64,000 nucleotides of DNA from NCBI GenBank assembly GCA_033065855.1, contig JAVXUO010001578.1, forward strand, positions 1-64,000, written 5' to 3'. This stretch comes from Escallonia rubra (lineage: Eukaryota > Streptophyta > Magnoliopsida > Escalloniales > Escalloniaceae). A program made the translations under genes and the position numbers. Positions 1 through 10,677 of this stretch are shown here, piece by piece (the first letter of the stretch is position 1; each line of letters begins with the position of its first letter). The notes beneath the pieces are model-generated. The model was not told where the DNA came from, searched no databases, and worked only from the letters and a program-made list of their open reading frames with translations.

Positions 1-1118
1 CGTCCCAAGCCGAGCCATGCACCCACGCACACGGTGGCACTTGTGGTGCGTGAGGATGTTTTTTTCACTTATTTTACCCTACCGCCGGTGAGTGGAGCAT
101 CTGTTTGGTTTTTTAATTTTTCCATGGAGTCAAAATGACCTTTATACCCTCTGTGTATATTTTTGTTTAACTTTTAAATGGCTTTTTCTATAAAAATTAG
201 CTTAAAATTTTGTTTTGTACACAAAAAAATTATTTCTTAATTCCAGAGGGTATATTATGGTTGAATTGACCGTTTGTCAATTTAAAAGAATTTATCTCTC
301 AAATTTTGGCTATTTCTGAGTATTTTTATGGTATTTTTGTGATCTGAAAAATACGAATAATGCGCAAACATTAATTTTTGTACTTTGTGGGCAAAAATAA
401 ATATTTCTGAAAAGTTATATGACATAGATGAATTTTTATTTGTTACATGCTTGTCTTGATTCACGTTATGATTTAACTATGCCTTTATTGATGGTATAGT
501 TGTTGCTTGGGTTTTTCTAAGCCCACACCCATTTTTTTTAAACTAATTTTTCAAGGCCTTGTTGCCCATTTCTTTGGAAGGAGAATGTGGCGTATTGACA
601 TTCTAAATAAACTTATGTTTTATGTATTTACTTTTGTTTTAAGAAAGTTCTTATGAGAATAATGTACTGTGTGACATCTCCATTTGTTTTATTGGCTTTG
701 TTTGTAGTAGGCTTCTCAGAGATGCTGTATTTTATTATTTTCCTGTATTTTTTTGGAAAGTCTTGTAGCGGATGTAATTTCGCACGTACAGTATTTAAAT
801 GAGAATTTTGTTAGCATAAGTTTTAGAAGGCCAATATGGCTCAATAGAGTCCTACTCACCTTTTTGTACGGTGCAATTTTATGTTGTTCTAAATTATCAT
901 GCAGATGATTTATTACATTGTAGATTATATGATATCAAGAAAAAATTACTTGAAAAATATTTTCTTAACTCACATACATGGGAGATGATTACGAGCTTAG
1001 CAAATTTTCGATTTCATGATGTGAGGAAGGATAATATTTTTCATTTGAATTTTTTGAAATAAATAGAAGGATGTATAATTAGTGTCTTTTCCTTTGCGCA
1101 AACTAATGTCGTGAACAA
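1..1118 (+). repeat. 5' non-coding part of copia copy A
   Basis: AT-rich sequence directly upstream of a copia-type gag start at 1119. It is recognisably the same sequence as 6858-7695, which also leads into the same gag start, so this is the shared LTR/leader region of one element family. The shared stretch reaches the window edge, so the 5' end is not visible. I could not fix LTR boundaries or a primer-binding site here. Short ORFs within it have no recognisable product. Confidence 0.6.
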
Positions 1119-3395
1119 ATGGCCACCAAGAATGTTATAGCTGACGTCTTTAAGGGTGAGAAACTTAACGGAGATAATTTTGAAGTTTGGCACAAAAAGA
1201 TGAAATTCATACTAACCGAACAAGAGCTTGAGGAGCACTTGACCAAAGACATGGTTGCGCCCACTGAGGGGGAATTCCTAAGACACTACACTGCCTACTA
1301 GAAATGGCATGAGAAAGATTGTAGTGAGTGCTACACCTTGTTGAGCAGCTTGCAAGATGATCTAATCGGGAAGTTTAATGAACTTTCGACTTGCAAAGCC
1401 TTATGGGATCAGCTCAAGTTCTCTTTTGGTGGAACGTCAACTACGCAGTTTCGTAGTTTTGTGATTAAATTTGAGGAATAAATTAAAGATCCTAAGCATA
1501 CCATGAATGAACATCTAAGGGTAATGTCCAATATGATTGGTAAGCTAAGGGATGCTGGCCATGCGCTCATAGATGAACAACAAGTCAGAGCTGTCATAAG
1601 GTCCCTTCCTGTCTCATGGGCCAATATGAAACATATATTGTCTCATGGTGAAAACATTAAGAACTTTTTTGATGTTTCATAGCATGTCACCCTTGAGGCT
1701 GAGACTCGAGATGTTGACAAGACCCTAACTTATGTCGACCAAGGGGGATCGCGCAATGCAAGTTACAAGCGCGGAAGACAAAATAAGAAAGGCAAGAAAG
1801 CTGAGGCTAGCACTTTTGCACCAAAGGAAGGGAAAATAAAGAAATGCAAGAGAGGAAAACGTGGTGGGAAAAAGGATTCATCTAAAATCAAATGCTACAA
1901 CTGTCAACAATAAGGACACTTTGCTCGTGATTGTGTTGAGCCGAAGATGGTATCTTATGAACCTTTCTCTTAGTTATATGTTTCTCACATGTGATGGTTG
2001 CTGATTCTTTACCTGTGTGGTTTATGGATAAAGGTGCAACAAAACATGTAGCACGTGATCAAGAGGGGTTCATAGATTACTACCGGATTTCAGTGACATA
2101 TCTTCATGGGAAACAATAGCTCCCGGAAGGTGCTAGGGGTTGGTTCTTACCAGCTCAAGTTATATTTTGGACGCACATTGCTTATTGAGGATGTACAATA
2201 TGCACCCACTGTTCGGCTTAATCTAATTTCAGTCACGGATTTATTAGGCAATGGTTTTTCCTGTAATTTTAGGGTAATAAGTTGGACATCATTTTGGATG
2301 ATGTTTTGTTCAGACTTGGTTTTCTCATGGATATTTTATTTCAATTGGATTTAATTGATACTCAATCCTCTTATTCTTATGTTATAAATGATAATACTGT
2401 GAATGATTCTACCAGCTGACATGCAAGATAGCACCACATAGGCCAAGATAGAATGACTCGTTTGGCTTGATAAGGCCTTTTGGGCCCACTAGCAAAAGTC
2501 AATCTAGGAAAATGTGAGGGATGTTTGGCCGGTAAAGCATGAAAAAAGCCTTTTGGAAAGGCTGTGAGAGAAACTGAGCCACTTGAGCTAGTTTATTTCT
2601 ACATACGTGTACCTATGAGTGTAAAGGCATGCCATGGCACTTCCTGTTTCCATACACCGAATAACGATTATATGTGATATGGTTACGTGTATCTAATATC
2701 TCACCGTTATGAAGCTTTGGGTTGTTTCAAATGATTTGTAGCGGAGGTTGAGAATTAGAAAGGAGAAGAGTTTAAAAACTCTTCGTATTGATCGGGGACG
2801 CGAATATTTTTCCGGTCACTTCAAGAAGTTTTGTGAAAATAAAAGGATATGCATGTAACTTACTATTCCTAATACTCCAAAATAAAATGGTGTTGCAGAA
2901 AGAAGGAATATAACATTATTGGATATGGCGAGGTCTATGATTGCGCAAGAAACCTTCCAATTTCTTTTTGGGAGATGCCCCTTTGTGTGCAGCCTATATA
3001 CTTAATTGTTTGCCTTCACAATCAGTCATATCCACCCTATATGAGCTTTCGAATGGCCAAAAGCCAAATTTAGATAACTTGCGCCCATGGGGCTCAGCAG
3101 GTTATGTTTACAGTACTTCTCATAAGTATGGGAAACTAGGGCTATAGCTAAAAAGAGTATCTTCTTAAGGTATTCTATAAACTCCAATGGCTATGTGATG
3201 TATGGTGAACATCCAAATGGTGGAAAGACTGAAATAGAGTCTCGTGAAGTCAATTTAATAGAGAGTGATTTTTCTAGCATTGGAGACGCGAGTAAGAATC
3301 TTGAACTCTATGAGTTAGAGGAGGTTGAAGCCACTTTACCATCTCCAAGCGATTATGGGGAATTGATTTCTCATCCGGTCATCCCTAAAGATAGT
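1119..3395 (+). pseudogene. Ty1/copia Gag-Pol relic (copy A)
   Basis: Starts with a copia Gag of the UBN2 type (MATKNVIADVFKGEKLNGDN). The order of recognisable parts is Gag, a CX2CX4HX4C zinc knuckle near 1893-1932, a protease active-site region with DKGAT in place of the usual DSGAT (near 2028), GAG-pre-integrase HRLGH-like text (about 2435), and an integrase core with GVAERRN near 2890. This order is Ty1/copia. Many in-frame stops break it. The first, at 1299-1301, is TAG where the sister copy at 21535 has CAG, a C-to-T change. The zinc knuckle is also cut by a TAA. Reverse transcriptase is not recognisable before a truncated MITE begins. The element is dead. Confidence 0.8.
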
Positions 3396-3396
3396 A

Positions 3397-3476
3397 CTCC
3401 CTCCGTCCCTAAAAGATTGATCCATTTTATTTTGCACGTATATTAAGAATTTAGGTTATATATTGTGTGTCTTTGT
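3397..3476 (-). mobile_element. Truncated Stowaway-like MITE
   Basis: The sequence starts CTCCCTCCGTCCCTAAAAGA after a TA and matches, in inverted sense, the right end of the complete Stowaway-like element at 30200-30570, including the later ATTTAGGTTATATATTGTGT stretch. Only one end is present. The homology stops near 3476 and no second inverted repeat is found nearby. Confidence 0.7.
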
Positions 3477-3616
3477 TCCTTTCCTTAACATCTTGCCAGT
3501 GTTTGTGTTCTCCTTAACTTCATATTTACTTCTTCTCCTCAGCTTCTTAGGTCTCCCACTTGGCCTTCTATAAGTAGGGGGTAGAATGAATGATAAATTA
3601 TGTTTAGGCCACAGAA
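3477..3616. other. Unassigned spacer
   Basis: Sequence between the MITE fragment and the end of the MULE transposase relic. It is T/C-rich with no ORF or repeat I recognise. It may be the 3' flank of the transposase gene. Confidence 0.4.
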
Positions 3617-4076
3617 TTAGACCATTGGGTTAACAATTGGTGTATAGGCCTTCTTGTATGTATCTATGTTGTAACACTCATGGATGAAATCCTCTACCCC
3701 TAACTCTTTGTGCCTAATGCATGCAATGGCATGAGCGCAGGGAATTCCATTCAAGTTTGGCCTCCTACAAGAACAAGTATACTCATTCAGATCCATAGTG
3801 AACTGCTCCCCCATGGACATGATTGCTGAAACTTCAAATCCCTTGAATATGATGGCATCCCTTCCCTAACATACACCTTCAATCTCTCAATTATCCTTTG
3901 TATTGTAGGACAAATGTCATCATTACATTCATCAGCTTGTTCCCTTGAAAACCTTATCTTTGCCATTAAAGTATTTTTTATAATTTCAAGAGAAGTGATG
4001 ATTAATTTATCCCTTGCTTCCTTTATCATTGCATTGAAGCTCTCACAGTAGTTATTCAAAAGAACAACACACTTAG
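3617..4076 (-). pseudogene. MULE (MuDR-type) transposase C-terminal relic
   Basis: On the minus strand the text VVLLNNYCESFNAMIKEARD is the conserved block after the DDE domain of MuDR-type transposases. It is followed by a SWIM zinc finger, CSC-x9-C-x-H, within EYTCSCRRPNLNGIPCAHAI, and by the usual Tyr/Pro-rich C-terminal end (YKKAYTPIVNP). A one-base frameshift near 3838 separates the two blocks. The catalytic DDE region is missing, because the LTR starting at 4077 interrupts the gene at the codon before TKCVVLLNN. No terminal inverted repeat was seen, so the parent element cannot be bounded. Confidence 0.75.
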
Positions 4077-6362
4077 TGTAATACCCCGCACCTAGAATAC
4101 GGTTTACGGTGAATCTTAGAATTTTAGTTATTCCTTTAGTGGCAGTTGTGGAAACATACATTAATTAGGGTCTTTAGCGACGATTATCACCAACTGTATT
4201 GATTGTGACCTTTAGCAGGCATTAATAATGCTTTTAAGCTTGCAAGTTAATGAGATGGGAAGAATGTAATGCCCTGAACGTTTCATTAGTCGATGAAAAT
4301 TTTATTTTTAACCTTAATCTAAGACTATTGTGGTCTTTTAAAAGGAATGTGAGTGAGATGAGATCACTAGTTAAGTGTGGGGGGTCTTTAGAATTATTCC
4401 AACCTAGGGAAACCATATATAAAGGAAGTCTTAAGAGGGCAGCCGTCCTAGCAGATCTGCCAGCCCTTGTTTCACGTGAAAAAGGAGAGATAAGGGAGGG
4501 GAAAACCAAGCTAGGGCAAAAAGAAATTTAAGTTAATGAAATCCCTAAACTCTTTCTTTAGTTTAGCCATGACTTTTTATGTTATATATGCTTTTGTTGT
4601 GAAATTGGTAGCTTTTGTGGGTGTGTTTGAGAAGAAGGCTATTATAGAGAAGCATAAGAGTGGGTTAGAATTTTTGTCATATCTCCTTGATTTCAAATCC
4701 AATTGAGATAATTTTACACTTTCTAAAAACCTCATCGTATTCAACTTTGTAGTTTTGAGTTTTCTCAGAATCCCACGTTTGCATATTGAAAAACGACCTT
4801 AAAGTCAATTCACTGTAGAAGTCCAGAATTTTTGGTTTATGGCAGTCACTTCGATTTATCATAGAATATTAATTAATCATGGGATTTTTGTGAAATTTAT
4901 ATTTTGAGAAACTTCATAAATTCCTCTTCAACTTTGTAGTTTTAAGTTGTCTCATAATCCCACGTTTGCATATTGAAAAACGACCTTAAAATCAATTCAC
5001 TGTAGAAGTCAAGAATTTTCGGTTTCTGGTAGTCACTTTGATTTGTCATAGAATATTAATTAATCATGGAATTTTTTTGAAATTTATATTTATAGCAACC
5101 TCATAAAATCTTCTTAAACTTTGTAGTTTTGAGTTTTCTCAGATTCATAGTGTTTTCTACTCCAAAATAACCATTGAACAAAATTGCTACTCACAGAGAT
5201 GTGCTGTTTTGATCAGCCACTTTTATTTACTGTAGAAAAGTCATTACTCATTGGATTTTTGTGAACCTTATATTTTTGAAAACCTTAGAAAGTATACTTT
5301 AACGTTGTAGTTTTGAGTTTGCTAATCATTTTTCTGCCTCAAAATGGTCAATATACAAAACTAGGATTTGCTGAAAATTGTTGTTTCTAGATTTACTTAT
5401 CAATCAATTGCCAAAACTTTTTATGCCATTTCTGCGCATATTTTGGGTCAAATGCAAAACTAAAACTCCCATTATTTTTGTAAAACCTTCAATGTAGAAT
5501 TTTCTGGGCATGCGAATGGCCTCAAATGATTTTACTTTGAAAATAGGTTTTTGAATTAATTGGCATAGTAAACGAAATTATTTTTAGCTAAAAATTTTAA
5601 CAGTGATCTGATCTTACTGAGACGCTTGAGCGTCTAAAATTTTGTAGCATTCTTGCACCATTTTATATACTTTTGAAGTAGGATCCATAGCGCTCAATTT
5701 AAGGAGCGGATTGGGGTTCCAAACGGAAAATTCCCAGAAAGGTCCTTTTTGTCTGGAAAACCCACCTAGCCGTTTAAGTGGTTTGAGTTATTTTTTGGGG
5801 TGTAGTTGTATGTTAGGCATTAGGGGTATTTTGGGTAATTTGACACAAGTCCGGGAGCATTTTTGGTAATTTCATGCACTTAGGAGAAATTTAGCAGCTA
5901 GGCATGATTGAGTGGCAATAAATAATATTGGTATGGTTTATTGTTTAGATTTCGATAGACAAGAGCTAGGGCAAGCTTGGGAACAAGAATCAGAACCGCG
6001 TAGCTATCCAAGTAAGTACCCTACCATATTCCACCTTATACCTTACTTGAAAAGTTATATATTGTATACGTATTCTCAGTAAAAATGAAAGTTTTTGAAA
6101 CACTTTTATTGCTCTATGTTCGTGGTAAATTGTTAATGAAAAACTGAAAAAAATGCCATGAAATTGTTGTGTGAGTAACTGAATCATGATCGGTACATAT
6201 GTGAGTAACTGTTTGTAACTATTTCCTTACCTGCGAATAAAAGATCAAGCGTGTTGGAAGCTCGTAACAACAAAGATCCTTCACTGGAAGTTTTGGGATA
6301 CTTCTGACAGTATGTTCCCGAACCCACTACCTGTTACGTGGTAGATTTCTAAAGTTCTAACA
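4077..6362 (+). mobile_element. Tekay-like Ty3/gypsy LTR (2.29 kb)
   Basis: Begins TGTAATACCCCGC at the break in the MULE transposase and ends TTCTAACA directly before a primer-binding site. It carries a TATA-like motif (CATATATAAAGG) at about 4414-4425. Its 3' half is alignable with 26690-27060 inside the LTR at 21994-29939, so both belong to one family. A long LTR opening TGTAAYRCCCC and followed by TTGGTATCAGAGC fits plant chromoviruses of the Tekay/Del type, but no coding domain confirms that. A second TGTAATGCCCTGAAC at 4266 is internal and makes the exact 5' end slightly uncertain. Confidence 0.65.
4683..5335 (+). repeat. Internal tandem repeat of about 187 bp inside the LTR
   Basis: The marker ACTTTGTAGTTTTGAGTT recurs from about 4744, 4931, 5118 and (diverged) 5302, a step of 184-187 bp. 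Units 1 and 2 agree closely over their whole length, including CACGTTTGCATATTGAAAAA. Units 3 and 4 are more diverged. Confidence 0.75.
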
Positions 6363-6375
6363 TTGGTATAAGAGC
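6363..6375 (+). other. Primer-binding site, initiator tRNA-Met type
   Basis: TTGGTATAAGAGC directly follows the LTR end and differs by one base from the common plant PBS TTGGTATCAGAGC, complementary to the 3' end of initiator tRNA-Met. It identifies the preceding LTR as a 5' LTR in plus orientation. Confidence 0.75.
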
Positions 6376-6857
6376 ATGATTACTTATTGATTCACTTTCG
6401 AACATGCTAGTATAATTTACGTGCATGCTAAGATTTTTTCCCATACAAATAAATGAGACCCATCAAGGAAAATCTGAAATTTTTTGAACATGTTATTCTG
6501 AAAATTAATTATATGGTTTTGTTCCCCTATGCTTCAGGATGAACTCCATAAAATTTCATGATCATTGAGTGCAAAAATTTCATGATCATTGAGTGCACAG
6601 TTTGTGAGAAATCATGACTTTAATTTTTAGAAAATAATAGTTTTTTTGCTCTCAAATTCGGAATATGATATTTAGTTTTTATCATGATTGGTTAATTCAG
6701 AGTTAATCTATGTCGTTTAATTTTCCAACAATTTAAGCTTTTCGACGTTATAAATTACACATTATCTGGCTTAAAAACGAGATAGATACGCGGCATGGCG
6801 GTTGCAAAAACAAAATTAGGGTTTTTAGGAAGAAGACGAGCATGTGCGCCACGCGCC
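6376..6857 (+). other. Unassigned sequence after the PBS
   Basis: About 0.5 kb between the primer-binding site and the start of similarity to the beginning of the window. It contains a 26-bp direct duplication (AAATTTCATGATCATTGAGTG repeated near 6550 and 6576) and no recognisable coding domain. It is either the stump of the Tekay-like internal region or the upstream part of copia copy B. Confidence 0.4.
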
Positions 6858-7752
6858 AAGCCGAGCAATGCACGCGCACAAGCCCAAATCGAAGCCACAA
6901 CGCGCACGTGTGTTCTATACGCACACGCTCCAGAAGCTCCAGCTGCTACCCCAAGCATACGGTGGCACATGAGGCTACTTTTTGGCCAGTTTTTACCCCA
7001 CTGCCAGCAAGTGGAGCATCTGTTTGGTTTTCTAAATTTTCAATGGAGTGAAAATTACTTTTATACCCTCTGTGTGTATTTCTGTTTAATTTTAAAATGA
7101 CTTTTTCTATAGAAATTTGCTTAAAAATTTATGGTATTTTTGAAATTAGCCAAAAAAAAAATTATTTAAATTTATTTAAATATTTTTTAGCCAAAAGAAA
7201 TTTACGTTTATGTGTTTACTTTTGTTTTAAGAAAGTGTTTTTTAAAATAATTTATTGTGCGGCATCTCCAATTGTTTTATTGGAGTAGTTTGTCGCAAGA
7301 TTCTCAGAGATGTTGTATTCTATTATTTTTTTGTATTTTTTCAGAAAGCCATGTAGGGGGATGTAATTTTGTACGCACATTATTTAAATGAGAATTTTCT
7401 TAGCATAAGTTTTAGAATGCCAATAGGGCTCAATAGAGTCCTTGCACACCCTGTTGTAAGGTGCAACTTTATGTTGTTCTAATTTATCATGCGAATGATT
7501 TATTATATTGTGGATTATATGATATCAAGAAAAAAAATATTTTCTTAACTAATACATGGGAGATGATAACGATCTTCGCAACTTTTCGATTTCATGATGT
7601 GAAGAAGGATAATATTTTTCATTTAATTTTTTTGAAATAAATTGAAGATGTATAATTAATGTCTTTTCCTTTGCGCAAACTAAAGTCGTGAACAAATGGC
7701 CCCCAAGAATGTCATAGCTAACCTCTTTAAGGATGAGAAACTTAACATAGAT
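6858..7752 (+). mobile_element. Copia copy B, segment 1 (leader and Gag start)
   Basis: Matches 1-1180 of copy A from the AAGCCGAGC motif through the Gag start. The Gag ATG is at 7696 (MAPKNVIANLFKDEKLN). The reading is cut at 7752 by an LTR insertion and resumes at 21409, with TAGAT before and GAGAT after the insertion as an imperfect 5-bp target duplication. Confidence 0.75.
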
Positions 7753-8819
7753 TGTAACGCCCCGAATTTTCGGAGCGTTAATATCAAATAAATAAAGTCA
7801 GAAAACCTCAAAAATATCACAGAGTCTCCCAAGTGGTCATTCAGAGCATCTATTAATCAATCCCAAAGATACATCAATAAATGACATTGTGGCCTAAAGT
7901 ATTTATAAAATCTAAATTACTCTGACACGGAGTTCCAAAATAAAGTCTAAGCAAATTCAACTTGTCTTAATTATTCCATCTAAAAATGCTAATACTGACA
8001 CTGAGATAAAAAATAGCTAGCTCTGAGTCATATAGCTAACCCTGTAATCCAATCTCACCTACTGATCACCTGAAAGGAAAACAATAAGGGAGTGAGCCAA
8101 ATGCCCAGTAAGGTCAATCAACAGACTAACAAAAAAAGATACAAAATGCCTGAGAAAATGAAATTGCGAACATACAGAATTTTTTAGGGAACATATACAT
8201 AAAAGAATTTCGAAATGTCAAAATATTTATATTTTTTTTGTACAGAGACGAATACTAGAGAGCCATTCAGAATAAGGTCATACATGTCATAATTGACATG
8301 TGAAACCAGGTTCAGAAAAATAAGATTGCGATCTCTAGCTTATCCCACTGATCTAGCCCAGATTCTAATCTACGTGGGTAAGTCAGAAACAGAAAAGTCA
8401 CAAACATGTGACATGACTCACAGGAATGATTCAATAGTTTACCGCGATGCCAAGAAGCAGTCTAGACAAAGTGAACTAATGGGTCTCTTCCGTAAGTTAC
8501 ACAAAGTGATACGATACACAAATAAATAGATATTTACAACCGATTCAAGTACGATATCTCATACGATTTTAGAACTCGCTCAGTATTAGACTTAAATGAA
8601 GAGGACCAAACGACAGACTCAACAAAATTTAAATTACGAGAAGTATGCGTGTAACACGACTAACCGAAGAATTGGGCACAAAAACATACAACTAAAACTA
8701 GAGTAACGGATATGTGGCGACAAACCATACCAAAAATCCAAAGAATTGAAATTCTGCTTTTGCCATCGAAAAGGTACAAGATCAAAAGAAGGTTTACTAA
8801 ATAATAATGCATAATAATG
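7753..8819 (-). other. Solo LTR segment left of the Tat element
   Basis: About 1.07 kb of LTR sequence without coding content. Its final bases form an imperfect palindrome (TAACGCCCCG / CGGAGCGTTA around AATTTT). The last five bases (TAATG, 8815-8819) are the left target duplication of the Tat element. Confidence 0.6.
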
Positions 8820-9222
8820 TGTTGTGGAGAGAATTCAGGACGCGCTTCGTAAATAGACATGCACAGCAAAACCAACACCGGTGACTCGCCAGAAGGATTT
8901 TCGGTGGGAAATTTCCGATGATTAAGTCAGAATATGTTTGAGACTTGATAAAGTGTAAGTTTTAACTCTCTTACCTTTTTGACATATTCTTCCCCACTTC
9001 TTTTATAGTGTTCCCAGCTTAGTGGGGAGTTATTTCTGTTTAATTATGGGGTTATCAGATTAATGGGGGGGTTACTCCTCATTAGTATCTGGTTAATACC
9101 CCGGAGTTACTCCTTGAGTAACTCATCTTTACTCACTTCCATATTAATGGTGTGGCAGTTTCGATGCGTCTGGATGAGGACACGTGTCTTCATCTTATAG
9201 GTGGTGTGTTTCCTCTACATCA
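8820..9222 (-). repeat. 3' LTR of the Tat element (403 bp)
   Basis: Nearly identical to 18481-18880. I count 13 substitutions (10 transitions, 3 transversions) and 2 small indels. It begins TGTTGTGGAG on the plus strand and ends CTCTACATCA. It carries a TATA-like CACTATAAAAG (minus strand) as in the other LTR. Confidence 0.95.
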
Positions 9223-9245
9223 CTTGCCCCCCATTTCATGTTCTT
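9223..9245 (-). other. Polypurine tract of the Tat element
   Basis: On the minus strand GAAATGGGGGGCAAG lies directly before the 3' LTR start, where the plus-strand primer is expected. Confidence 0.6.
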
Positions 9246-9390
9246 CGAAGGAGAATGTGGAATTGTAGATGGTAGATCTCATCAGCTTTTCTACTTATGT
9301 TGATCATGTAGTAATACAATGAGGGGCCCTTCTATTCAGTTTGATCAAGAAAAAAGGTCATTGTTTTGGCTAAGTGAAAAAGCATCAGAT

Positions 9391-10353
9391 GTTCGTCTAC
9401 TCGGTTTGGCCGAGTAGAGGCACCTTGGGAGTTCGTCTGCTCGGCTTGGCCGAGTAGAAGCACTTTGGGTGCTCGTCTGCTCGGTTTGGCCGAGTAGAGG
9501 CATGTTAAGTGCTCGTCTACTCGGCTTGACCGAGTAGAGGCACCTTGGGAGTTCGTCTGCTCGGCTTGGCCGAGTAGAGGCATATTAAGTGCTCGTCTAC
9601 TCGGCTTGGGCGAGTAGAGGCATGGAGGGTGCTCGTTTACTCGGCTTGGCCGAGTAGAGGCATGGTACGTGCTCATCTACTCGGCTTGGCCGAGTAGAGG
9701 CATGGTACGTGCTCGTCTCTTCGGCTTGGCCGAGTAGAGGCATGGTACGTGCTCGTCTACTCGGCTTGGCCGAGTAGACGCGTAGAAGCGGCTCATCTGC
9801 TCGGCTTGGCCGAGTAGAGGCATGTTACGTGCTCGTCTGCTCGACTTGGGCGAGTAGAGGCGTGGTACGTGCCCGGCTGCTCGGCTTGGGCGAGTAGAGG
9901 CGTGGTACGTGCTCGTCTACTCGGCTTGGGCGAGTAGAGGCATGGAGGGTGCTCGTTTACTCGGCTTGGCCGAGTAGAGGCATGGAGGGTGCTCGTCTAC
10001 TCGGCTTGGCCGAGTAGAGGCGTGGTACGTGCTCGTCTACTCGGCTTGGCCGAGTAGAGGCGTGGTACGTGCTCGTCTACTCGGCCTGGCCGAGTAGAGG
10101 CGTGGTACGTGCTCGTCTACTCGGCCTGGCCGAGTAGAGGCGTGGTACGTGCTCGTCTACTCGGCCTGGCCGAGTAGAGGCGTGGTACGTGCTCGTCTAC
10201 TCGGCTTGGCCGAGTAGAGGCGTGTTACGTGCTCGGCTACTCGGCTTGGCCGAGTAGAGGCGTGGTACGTGCTCGTCTACTCGGATTGGCCGAGTAGAGG
10301 CATGGTACGTGCTTGGCCGAGTAGAGGCATAGAAGGTGCTCGTCTACTCGGCT
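9391..10353. repeat. 40-bp tandem array of hairpin units, about 24 copies
   Basis: Twenty-four units plus a partial one, period 40 bp. Each contains arms CTACTCGGC and GCCGAGTAG separated by three bases (TTG, sometimes CTG), a 9-bp stem. Units at 10021-10300 are nearly identical (spacer AGGCGTGGTACGTGCTCGT), while units before 9660 vary in the spacer. Unit 24 (10301-10330) has lost about 20 bp. There are no unique spacers, so it is a minisatellite and not a CRISPR. Tandem repeats are known in the hypervariable 3' untranslated region of Tat/Ogre elements. Here the array sits between the 3' LTR and the promoter of the opposite-strand gene. Confidence 0.95.
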
Positions 10354-10502
10354 CCATAAATTTTCATCTACTCGGACACGTTTTGTTTATCGTCGTGGGG
10401 TAAACGGGTAATTTTGCCCCTTGGTAAATTCATCGGATCATGCCACGTGTCTAGGGTGTTTCAACGGTCATGGAATCTTACCCGTTGGATGAGTCTTTCA
10501 TG

Positions 10503-10512
10503 TCTATATAAG
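10503..10512 (+). promoter_or_regulatory. TATA box of the opposite-strand gene in the Tat element
   Basis: CTATATAAGG lies about 170 bp before the ATG at 10678 and just after the hairpin array. A CACGTGTC G-box-like motif lies upstream at about 10444. Extra ORFs of Tat elements on the antisense strand are known to have their own promoters, which fits. Confidence 0.65.
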
Positions 10513-10677
10513 GGGTAGAAAGTTTCTTTTCCTTTCAGCCACGTACTTTTCATCTCTTGAGTGGAGTCGAGAGAGGCGATTTCCTTGGGTTTTCGAAGAT
10601 TTTTGAGTTTTGAAGATCTTCAGTTTCATCAAGTAAGCTTCAAACTTTTTTGAAATTTTTAGCTTTTATCTGAAATT

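Noticed and set aside
4266-4280. TGTAATGCCCTGAAC as the start of the LTR
   Set aside because: The MULE transposase is already interrupted at 4077 by TGTAATACCCCGC, and the sequence from 4077 parallels the LTR start at 21994, so the outer position is preferred.
9332-9676. 114-codon minus-strand ORF of repeating RPSRVDEH-type text
   Set aside because: It is the translation of the 40-bp tandem repeat. The period of 40 shifts the frame every unit and no start or domain supports it.
9391-10353. Possible CRISPR array
   Set aside because: Units are contiguous with no unique spacers, the DNA is plant nuclear, and there are no cas genes.
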